From positions 1-17,993 of the forward strand of contig JAJFHC010000308.1 of the NCBI GenBank assembly GCA_021775835.1: a DNA stretch of 17,993 nucleotides, in the 5' to 3' direction. This document shows positions 8,795-14,606 of the stretch, piece by piece. Source of the DNA: Hyphomicrobiales bacterium (GTDB lineage Bacteria; Pseudomonadota; Alphaproteobacteria; Rhizobiales; JAJFHC01). The notes below the pieces were generated by a model, which worked only from the letters and a program-made list of their open reading frames with translations, ran no database searches and had not been told where the DNA came from. Positions within the stretch are counted from its first letter, which is position 1. The number at the start of each line of letters is the position of its first letter. Position numbers and translations under genes: made by a program.

Positions 8795-8823
8795 TTGACA
8801 ATAAAATGAACATTGTTCATTTT
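8795..8823 (+). promoter_or_regulatory. Promoter of the crotonase-tetR operon
   Basis: A perfect -35 TTGACA lies at 8795-8800. With 17-bp spacing the -10 is CATTTT (8818-8823), a weak match. The start would be near 8830, giving a short leader with AAGGAAG at 8841-8847, 8 bases before ATG 8856. The spacer and -10 lie inside a long palindrome, so a bound repressor would block RNA polymerase. Confidence 0.5.
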
Positions 8824-8827
8824 ATTG
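8799..8827. promoter_or_regulatory. 29-bp perfect palindrome, likely TetR operator
   Basis: CAATAAAATGAACA (8799-8812) and TGTTCATTTTATTG (8814-8827) are exact reverse complements around one T. The core TGAACA-T-TGTTCA is the size and form bound by TetR-family dimers. It lies between the CoxL-like gene and the crotonase-tetR pair and overlaps the promoter spacer and -10. Inferred target of the TetR regulator at 9703; it could also affect the divergent gene. Confidence 0.7.
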
Positions 8828-8855
8828 AGCACCGTGCAAAAAGGAAGTGTGAAAC

Positions 8856-9713
8856 ATGACTGAATTCTCGACACTGCAGTACCGGACCGAGGGCCGTGTG
8901 GCCCGGATCACGTTAAATCGCCCTGAGCGGCTCAATGCCATTGTCGAGCAGTCCCTTCGTGATCTGCGGTGTGCCGTGGAACAGGCAAACGCCGATGATG
9001 CCGTCCATGTAATCGTACTGGACGGCGCCGGCAGGGCGTTTTGCAGCGGGTATGACCTGAAGGATTTCGCCGAACGGGAGGGCTCCCATCCGCTGAGCCA
9101 GGAAATGCCGTGGGACCCGATGCAGGATTACCGGATCATGAAGGGCTTCACCGACGATATCATGGCGCTCTGGCGAAGTTACAAACCGACCATCTGCAAG
9201 GTTCACGGCTTTGCCGTTGCCGGCGGTTCGGACATCGCCCTGGCCTGCGACATGGTGATCATGGCCGACGACGCCAGGATCGGGTATCCGCCGTCGCGGG
9301 TCTGGGGGTGCCCGACCACGGCAATGTGGGTCTATCGCCTGGGGCCGGAAAAGGCCAAGCGCATGTTGTTCACCGGCGATCTGGTCGACGGCCGTGAAGC
9401 AAAGGAACTGGGACTGGTCCTGGAGGCCGTACCGGCAGCCGAACTTGACGGTCGGGTCGATGCGCTGGCCGCCCGGATGACCGGTGTCCCGCGTAATCAA
9501 CTCATGATGCAAAAACTCATGATCAATCAGGTCGTCGACGCCCAGGGTCTCGCCAATACCCAGATGGTCGCAACAATGTTCGACGGCATGACACGCCATA
9601 CCCCCGAAGGGGTTGCCTTCAAGAAACTTTGTGAGGAGGAGGGATTCCACGAAGCGGTCGCCCTTCGCGACAGCGGCCAGGCAATTCCGTCAGGCAGATC
9701 TGATGGCAGTTGA
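8856..9713 (+). CDS. Crotonase (enoyl-CoA hydratase/isomerase) superfamily protein
   Basis: A 285-residue crotonase-fold protein of cytosolic acyl-CoA metabolism. The CoA/oxyanion-hole segments are clear: FCSGYDL (62-68) and KVHGFAVAGGSDIALACD (115-132). Against rat enoyl-CoA hydratase, Glu144 aligns with Asp126, and Glu164 aligns with Pro146 in IGYPPSRVWG, so neither classical glutamate is kept. It is therefore unlikely to be an ordinary hydratase; isomerase, dehalogenase, hydrolase or another crotonase reaction is possible. It starts at ATG 8856 with AAGGAAG upstream. Its last 11 bases overlap tetR, so the two are translationally linked and probably under the 29-bp palindrome. Confidence 0.88.
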   Translation: MTEFSTLQYRTEGRVARITLNRPERLNAIVEQSLRDLRCAVEQANADDAVHVIVLDGAGRAFCSGYDLKDFAEREGSHPLSQEMPWDPMQDYRIMKGFTDDIMALWRSYKPTICKVHGFAVAGGSDIALACDMVIMADDARIGYPPSRVWGCPTTAMWVYRLGPEKAKRMLFTGDLVDGREAKELGLVLEAVPAAELDGRVDALAARMTGVPRNQLMMQKLMINQVVDAQGLANTQMVATMFDGMTRHTPEGVAFKKLCEEEGFHEAVALRDSGQAIPSGRSDGS

Positions 9714-10302
9714 TGCCTCGGCCCGTAGTGCCCGCAAGGCTGCCGTCGACGGCTTCAAGCGCGAACGCATTCTGGAAGCCGCCCGTGAAGTTTTCGCCGA
9801 ACACGGCCTGGACCGAACAACCATTCGCCAGATTGCTGGCGCTGCGGGCTACGCCACAGGCACGCTCTACCTTCATTTTGGGTCCAAGGAGGAAATCTAC
9901 GGGGCGTTGCTCGAGGCCTCGCTTGACAGGCTGGGGACAACGGTGTCGGAGGCGAGATCACAAGGCGCCAAGGCACAGTTCATGGCGTTCCATCAGTACT
10001 ACGCCTTCAATGCCGAGGAACTCGATCTCGGGCTCTATCTGTTTCAGGGCACCGGCCGGTCGGGCTTGACACCGCAACTGGACCAGTCGCTCAACGACAA
10101 GCTACGCGCAATTGTCGAAACTCTCGCGGCAAGCCTCGCCCGCGACACCGGGCTTGCCCATCCACAAGCCCACCGGCTGACGGTAGCTACCGTCAGCCAG
10201 ATTGTAGGGTGCCTGATCATGGGCGGTACCGGCCGGCTCGGAATGCTCGGCTATTCCGCCGAGGATCTGGTGGCCGACCGGTTGTCTGAGATGATTCCTT
10301 AA
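9703..10302 (+). CDS. TetR-family transcriptional regulator
   Basis: A 199-residue repressor-type protein. The N-terminal TetR_N helix-turn-helix lies at about 20-66 (ILEAAREVFAEHGLDRTTI, then IAGAAGYATGTLYLHFGSKE). The C-terminal half is the variable ligand-binding domain. ATG 9703 is chosen over an upstream in-frame start because the protein then begins with the usual short basic lead before the helix-turn-helix. It overlaps the crotonase stop by 11 bases. Position suggests autorepression of the crotonase operon through the palindrome at 8799-8827, with a CoA-linked or aromatic acid effector; both are inferences. Confidence 0.92.
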   Translation: MAVDASARSARKAAVDGFKRERILEAAREVFAEHGLDRTTIRQIAGAAGYATGTLYLHFGSKEEIYGALLEASLDRLGTTVSEARSQGAKAQFMAFHQYYAFNAEELDLGLYLFQGTGRSGLTPQLDQSLNDKLRAIVETLAASLARDTGLAHPQAHRLTVATVSQIVGCLIMGGTGRLGMLGYSAEDLVADRLSEMIP

Positions 10303-10329
10303 AAGAGCCGAGACGCTCCAGGTCCCGAT

Positions 10330-10731
10330 CTATTTGACCGGGGGCATGTCTTCGGGATCAATGCCGGGCACGAAAGTGATGCCGGCCTGCTGCTTCCAGT
10401 CGTGCGGGTAGGCCGCATAGAAGATGACGCATTTCTCGTCCGCTTCATATTTGATGTGATTGTCCTTGGGAATGTAGAGAACATCGCCCTTCTCGCAGAT
10501 ATAGGACTCGTCGTTGCAGATCAGCCGGAACGTGCCTTCCATGACGTAGATGATCTCGTCGCAGGTCAGGTCCCAGGGAACCGACACGTCGTTCAGGAAG
10601 TTCAGCCCGCCGCACATGGTGTCGCTGACGGCACTGGTCACAAATGGCTTGATGTAGGTTTTGCCAGGCTCCAGCGTCTGCAGCCTGTGTTCGATGTCGG
10701 TGTATTTGAATAGGTGTGGGGGTTTGCCCAT
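10330..10731 (-). CDS. Cupin-domain protein, EutQ-like
   Basis: A 133-residue single-cupin protein. Motif 1 appears as WDLTCDEIIYVMEGTFRL (53-70), with no HxH pair but the Glu kept, and motif 2 as GDVLYIPKDNHIKY with His92. This reduced set of metal ligands resembles EutQ-type cupins (DEIxYVLEG), so metal binding may be weak or absent. Role unknown: it could be a small-molecule-binding or isomerase-like partner. AGGAG lies 7-8 bases before ATG 10731. It is 71 bases downstream of the Rieske oxygenase on the same strand and probably co-transcribed with it. It converges on tetR. Confidence 0.85.
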   Translation of the reverse strand: MGKPPHLFKYTDIEHRLQTLEPGKTYIKPFVTSAVSDTMCGGLNFLNDVSVPWDLTCDEIIYVMEGTFRLICNDESYICEKGDVLYIPKDNHIKYEADEKCVIFYAAYPHDWKQQAGITFVPGIDPEDMPPVK

Positions 10732-10802
10732 CGTGCGTCTCCTGGTTGGTGTTTAAAGTTGAAAATGGTCTTGCTGTCAGCGTCGTTTGCCCGGTTTCTG
10801 CA

Positions 10803-11924
10803 TTACGATACCGCCTCGACGACAAACTCCTGGAACCGGCGTACGCTGTTCTCCCAATGAGGCGAGAGGACGCCGCCGCCGTCGGCAATGTCGGATTTGC
10901 GTCCCTCCTGCAGTCGTTCGCACATTTCGTGATCTTCCCGGTGCACATCGCGCCACAGGGTCATCAAAGCGTCCGCGGCGTCCTTGTCGAGGGGCTCGTC
11001 ACCGGTGGTGTAGATGGCGCGGCGCTGGCGTGTCTGGCCGGGGCCGATCGGCGTGTTTTCATGAACACCGAGCTGATCGGGGAAATAGCGCCCGAAGACG
11101 AAATTGGGAAACAGGGTGAGGTAGCGCGAACTGACGGCCAGGGTATTCGCGCTTTCGTCCTTCTTGTGATGGTCGTCCGCCACATCGATGGCGCTGCCCA
11201 GACAGCGGCCGTCGACCACCGTGTAATGGTCGGTCAGGGGTTGATCTGTCGTGGACGCATGAACGAATTGCACATGATAAGGTTCGATGAAATTCTCCAT
11301 CAGGAGCTTCCAGTTGGTCTCGATGACGCCCAGGTCGATCACGCCCACCACCTGCAGTTTCGCAAAATCGACGCCGTCAAGATGCCGGGCCAGGGGGGCG
11401 ATGAAATCGTCAAAGGCTTCCGCGTCGCCGCCCACGTTAACAAAGATCCAGTCGTGCCAGACCCCGATCCTGATCGGCACAAGCCCGTGCTCTGACCGGT
11501 CGAACCCCTCCTGCTCGTGATGCTCCGAGCCGCCGAAGTACGGTGTTGACCGCAGCCGTCCATTCAGGTCATAGGCCCATGCGTGATAGGGGCACTTCAA
11601 AAGGCGTCCGCGGTTGCCCGGCTCATCCACAAGTTTGAGGCATCTGTGACGGCAGACGTTGTGAAACGCCTTGAGTTCACCGTCTTCGCCGCGGACAAGA
11701 AGAACCGGCCGGCCGCCGACGGTAACCGGCCTGACGTCGCCCGGTTGCGCGACCTCGTGGGCAAATCCGACAAAGGTCCAGCCGCGCGGAAAGAGTGTGG
11801 CTGTCTCACGTGTCCAGAAAGCATCGCTGGTGTAGGCTGAGCCCGGCAGGCCGTGCCTGGGCAGGCCGTCGCGTTCAAAATACTGCAGATCAAGCGGCAA
11901 ATCAGTCGGAACATGATGGTTCAT
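10803..11924 (-). CDS. Rieske-type oxygenase alpha subunit, quaternary-ammonium oxygenase-like
   Basis: A 373-residue terminal oxygenase. The Rieske 2Fe-2S site is CRHRC...CPYHAW: Cys91, His93, Cys111, His114. The mononuclear iron site is NWKLLMENFIEPYHVQFVH, with His217 and His222; Asp331 in HREDHEMCERL is the likely third ligand. The residue bridging the two metal sites across subunits is Glu214 (EPYH), where ring-hydroxylating dioxygenases have Asp. Glu here is a known feature of carnitine oxygenase CntA and relatives (choline monooxygenase, GbcA). A demethylase or oxygenase for a quaternary amine or betaine is thus favoured, but substrate is unproven. No reductase gene is nearby. ATG 11924 is preferred to one 48 bases upstream because GGGGAGG lies 6 bases before it. 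Confidence 0.9.
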   Translation of the reverse strand: MNHHVPTDLPLDLQYFERDGLPRHGLPGSAYTSDAFWTRETATLFPRGWTFVGFAHEVAQPGDVRPVTVGGRPVLLVRGEDGELKAFHNVCRHRCLKLVDEPGNRGRLLKCPYHAWAYDLNGRLRSTPYFGGSEHHEQEGFDRSEHGLVPIRIGVWHDWIFVNVGGDAEAFDDFIAPLARHLDGVDFAKLQVVGVIDLGVIETNWKLLMENFIEPYHVQFVHASTTDQPLTDHYTVVDGRCLGSAIDVADDHHKKDESANTLAVSSRYLTLFPNFVFGRYFPDQLGVHENTPIGPGQTRQRRAIYTTGDEPLDKDAADALMTLWRDVHREDHEMCERLQEGRKSDIADGGGVLSPHWENSVRRFQEFVVEAVS

Positions 11925-12027
11925 CGAACACCTCCCCAATTGATCCTTCGGCCAAGCGGCGCGAACGGACATCTACGCAAGAACAGAAAGCCTAGTTTAT
12001 GAGGTGTGAATGCGCGAACGCGTCTTT

Positions 12028-12042
12028 CTCAACGGCGTTGAG
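12028..12042. promoter_or_regulatory. Inverted repeat between lysR and the Rieske gene
   Basis: CTCAAC-GGC-GTTGAG is a perfect 6-bp inverted repeat, about 104 bases upstream of the Rieske start and 19 bases past the lysR stop. It could be a LysR-type operator for the Rieske-cupin pair, or part of a terminator for lysR; there is no T-tract on the minus-strand side. Confidence 0.3.
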
Positions 12043-12060
12043 ATTTTGTCCCCGGGTCCG

Positions 12061-12957
12061 TCACGCGCCGAACGCGCCTGATTGAGCTTCCTTCAGGATC
12101 CAGTCGGCAAACCGTGTCACCGCCGAAATGCGCCGTCGGCTGGGGGGCACGATCAGGTAGTAGGCATAAGTGTCCAGGTGGACATCGAACGGACAGATCA
12201 GGTGGCCACGGTCGATGTCCTCTTTCACCAGCGACGGACAGACAAGGGCAAAGCCTTCGCCGGCGGCGGCGGCATCCTGGCGGACATTGGTGTCTTCATA
12301 AAACAGGTTGGCCCGGGCCTTCAGGCTTTTGCATCCGGCAGCCTCCAGCCATTCCCGCCAGCTTCTGTCATCGGTTTCATGGAGAAGTTTGTGATCGGTC
12401 AGTTGTGCCGGCGTTTCCGGCAGTGGGCAGCCTGCGTCTTCAGTCCGGCCGATCGCCGGCGTCAGGTTGCCGTGCCACAGCAACTGCGCGTCCTCAGGCA
12501 CGTCGTCCGAATGGCGCCATTCAATCGAAACATGCAGGTTCGGGTTTGAGAAGTCGGCGGCACCGTTGTTGTGGAAGAACCGCAGCTCCAGCCCCGGCAG
12601 ATGGCGCCACAGGAAGGGCATGCGCGGCCCCAGCCATTGCGCCGCGAAATGAGCCCTCAGCGAAATGCCGAGCGGCACGCCCGCAGCACTGGCCGATACG
12701 CCGGCGGTGCCTTTCTGGATGAGGGCGAACGCCTGCGTCAGGTGATCAAACAGGATGTCGCCTTCAGGGGTCGGGGTCACGTCCTTGCCGTTGCGCAGCA
12801 GCAGGGACACGCCGACAAAATCTTCCAGGTTGCGGATCTGGTGGCTGACCGCAGACGTGGTCACGCTCAACTCGTCCGCCGCCCGCTGAAAGCTGGTCTG
12901 TCGCACGACTGCTTCAAAAGCGCGCAGGGCGTTCAACGGAGGCAGCATTGTCTTCAT
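12061..12957 (-). CDS. LysR-family transcriptional regulator, GcvA-like
   Basis: A 298-residue regulator. The winged helix-turn-helix covers residues about 6-65 (LNALRAFEAVVRQTSFQRAA, then LSVTTSAVSHQIRNLEDFVG). The substrate-binding domain runs from about 92 to 290. The opening PPLNALRAFEAV and the sequence style are of the GcvA subgroup. ATG 12957 or ATG 12948 (three codons in) may be the start; neither has a strong ribosome site. It lies just upstream of the Rieske-cupin pair on the same strand, so it is the likely regulator of that pair. Its own promoter is seen at 13001-13028. Confidence 0.93.
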   Translation of the reverse strand: MKTMLPPLNALRAFEAVVRQTSFQRAADELSVTTSAVSHQIRNLEDFVGVSLLLRNGKDVTPTPEGDILFDHLTQAFALIQKGTAGVSASAAGVPLGISLRAHFAAQWLGPRMPFLWRHLPGLELRFFHNNGAADFSNPNLHVSIEWRHSDDVPEDAQLLWHGNLTPAIGRTEDAGCPLPETPAQLTDHKLLHETDDRSWREWLEAAGCKSLKARANLFYEDTNVRQDAAAAGEGFALVCPSLVKEDIDRGHLICPFDVHLDTYAYYLIVPPSRRRISAVTRFADWILKEAQSGAFGA

Positions 12958-12969
12958 CGTCGTCCAGTT

Positions 12970-12984
12970 GATTTTGAGAAAATC
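12970..12984. promoter_or_regulatory. Palindrome in the lysR leader
   Basis: GATTTT-GAG-AAAATC is a perfect 6-bp inverted repeat with a 3-base spacer, 12 bases upstream of the lysR ATG and downstream of its predicted promoter. It is a candidate LysR autoregulatory site or an RNA hairpin near the start codon. Confidence 0.35.
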
Positions 12985-13000
12985 GCTTTATTATCAATGC

Positions 13001-13028
13001 ATTGTACAGAAATTCTCTTCAATGACAA
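13001..13028 (-). promoter_or_regulatory. Predicted lysR promoter
   Basis: Read on the minus strand, TTGTCA (13028-13023) and TACAAT (13006-13001) are good -35 and -10 hexamers with a 16-bp spacer. Transcription would start near 12994, about 37 bases before the lysR ATG. The -10 lies in the palindrome CAATGCATTG (12995-13004). No equally good plus-strand promoter for the LysM gene is seen, though TATAAC occurs at 13069-13074. Confidence 0.5.
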
Positions 13029-13132
13029 TAAAGGTTTTGTTAACCATAAAGCGTAAGGGCTCTTTAACTATAACACGAGACAATCACCGCAAATGTCATC
13101 CGGCCAAGGTCCGGAGGCTGAGGAGAATTGTC

Positions 13133-14206
13133 ATGTCTTGCGTTAGAGTCCCTGTTGGTGTGCGGTCCAGGTCCGCTCGTGTCCTTGCATCCTGTGTTGT
13201 CCTGTCGGTAACGGCTGGCTGCGCGGTCGATGTCACGGAATATACCCCGTTTGCAACGTCGACCAAACCGAGTGCGACCGCGAGCGCGGCATCGCCCACG
13301 CACACCGGATCCACACGGCGCGTCGAACAAGTGCCCGTGCCGGCCTATTCCGCACCGTCGTCTCAGTCCCGGTCAGGTTCGGTGACCGTGCGCCGCGGCG
13401 ATACACTCTATGGATTATCCAGGCGCCACAACGTGTCGGTGCGTCAGTTGATTGCCGCCAACCATCTTGCCAGGCCCTATACGATCAGGCCCGGCCAGAC
13501 ACTGGTCCTCCCCTCGGCTAATCCGACACCGGCAGGGGCACCCTTGCGCCGAACGGTGGCCGCATCGTCGGGTTCGGTCAGAGTAGCCACCGGCGACACG
13601 GTCTATGGCATCGCCCGGCGTTATAATATCAGTGCCGGCAGGTTGATCGCAGCCAACCGGTTGAATGCGCCTTACGCCATTCATCCCGGCCAGTCCCTGC
13701 GTCTGCCTTCCGGGGCTTCCAATTTGGGGCGGTACTCGGAGACACCGGTCTACACAGCGTCAACCAGCACATCACGAAGCACGGGTGCTTCAAGCGTACG
13801 GGTCGCACGCGGCGACACGCTATACAGCATCGCCCGGCGGCACCGCGTTCCGGTCAGGCAGTTGATCGCCATCAACCGCATTCCGGCCCCGTTTCATGTC
13901 CACACCGGACAGGTGCTCAGCCTGTCCTGGCGGTCGGCATCCGTGACACCTCAGGTAAGACCTGTGGCGGCGTCGCCAAAGACGAGTTTTGATTCACGCA
14001 AGACCCTGCCCTCTGTCGCCGCCGGGTCAAACCTGTCGGCAGACCGGACCACCGGCGTACCGGCCCTCGAACCGGTTGACGGCGAGCGCCAACCGGTTTC
14101 CGCCGGCAATCGTTACAAGGTTCCGGCAAAAACTGCACGGGCCTACAACAAGGTCGTCAACAAGCACGGCATCATTCCGGGACAGACGGTGCTCGTGCCG
14201 TTCTAA
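13133..14206 (+). CDS. Triple-LysM lipoprotein
   Basis: A 357-residue envelope protein. ATG 13133 has AGGAG 7 bases upstream and gives a lipoprotein signal: basic N-terminus, hydrophobic ASCVVLSVTAG, then Cys30 (TAGC lipobox). Three LysM domains follow: about 82-127 (VRRGDTLYGLSRRHNV), 146-193 (VATGDTVYGIARRYNI) and 219-264 (VARGDTLYSIARRHRV), each ending in a PGQ/TGQ-L-LP-type strand. A Ser/Thr/Pro-rich linker leads to a short C-terminal unit (326-357, RYKVPAK to PGQTVLVPF) that looks like a half LysM. No M23 peptidase domain is present, so it probably anchors to peptidoglycan rather than cuts it. A degenerate copy of the C-terminal unit lies at 17392. Confidence 0.9.
   Translation: MSCVRVPVGVRSRSARVLASCVVLSVTAGCAVDVTEYTPFATSTKPSATASAASPTHTGSTRRVEQVPVPAYSAPSSQSRSGSVTVRRGDTLYGLSRRHNVSVRQLIAANHLARPYTIRPGQTLVLPSANPTPAGAPLRRTVAASSGSVRVATGDTVYGIARRYNISAGRLIAANRLNAPYAIHPGQSLRLPSGASNLGRYSETPVYTASTSTSRSTGASSVRVARGDTLYSIARRHRVPVRQLIAINRIPAPFHVHTGQVLSLSWRSASVTPQVRPVAASPKTSFDSRKTLPSVAAGSNLSADRTTGVPALEPVDGERQPVSAGNRYKVPAKTARAYNKVVNKHGIIPGQTVLVPF
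14111..14184 (+). repeat. LysM-gene tail, left copy of a direct repeat
   Basis: These 74 bases of the LysM gene (codons for RYKVPAKTARAYNKVV through PGQ) align without gaps to 17392-17465. I count 63 of 74 identical bases (about 85%). The two copies are in the same orientation, 3281 bases apart, and bracket the MITE, glycosyltransferase and HD pseudogene. Confidence 0.85.
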
Positions 14207-14265
14207 AGTCGGCCGCGTCCAGGCAGCCCACCTCTCCAATTCGGAATACACCGACACGCCACCTT

Positions 14266-14296
14266 CGTCGCACCGGCGAAAGCCGGTGGTCTAGTT
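14266..14296. repeat. REP hairpin 1
   Basis: CGTCG precedes a hairpin CACCGGC (14271-14277), loop GAAA, GCCGGTG (14282-14288). The form CGTC-stem-GAAA-stem-TC is typical of proteobacterial REP elements. It lies 60 bases past the LysM stop and may also terminate transcription or protect mRNA there. Related copies lie at 17484-17510 and 17671-17699. Confidence 0.7.
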
Positions 14297-14341
14297 TCAG
14301 ACTCGGACGGCTGTAGATTGCCGCTGTAGTCGTAAAACTAG

Positions 14342-14606
14342 GGTCTGTTGAGTGTCAGGATTGTGGTGTCGGTTTTGCCAGATTTGTTCAGTTTCGGGTC
14401 ATGAGGAGGAAGGACATGTCGATCATATTCGACGACGAATGGTGCGAAAATGGATAAATCTGGCGAAATCCCTGTGGGACGCGGCTGATTTCGCCTCTGG
14501 ACAGCGTTGCGCGTTGCTTGAAGTGGTCGGCACTACGGCGCAACCCGCGCCTTGCCAAAGACAAAATCAGCCACGCCGACGCTACAATCCTGACACTCAA
14601 CAGACC
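14342..14606. mobile_element. 265-bp MITE-like element, probably IS5-family derived
   Basis: Perfect 23-bp terminal inverted repeats lie at 14342-14364 (GGTCTGTTGAGTGTCAGGAT and three more bases) and 14584-14606. Complementarity continues imperfectly inward, and a 9-bp inner pair (GGCGAAATC 14462-14470, GATTTCGCC 14487-14495) sits at the centre, so the element can fold as one long hairpin. Flanks CTAG (14338-14341) and TTAG (14607-14610) look like a YTAR target duplication, known in the IS5 family, with one difference. No transposase frame remains; only an 18-codon frame at 14401-14457 is present. It would need a transposase in trans. With REP 1 it fills the 400-base gap between the LysM and glycosyltransferase genes. 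Confidence 0.85.

Noticed and set aside
9613..9702. Upstream in-frame start for the TetR gene
   Set aside because: It would add 30 residues overlapping the crotonase frame with no domain content; ATG 9703 gives the normal TetR N-terminus.
12968..13132. Upstream start for the triple-LysM protein
   Set aside because: The extra residues are basic and non-secretory; ATG 13133 has a good AGGAG and yields a lipoprotein signal with Cys30.
14401..14457. Short frame inside the MITE as a transposase remnant
   Set aside because: Only 18 codons with no recognisable DDE-transposase sequence; kept only as a note.
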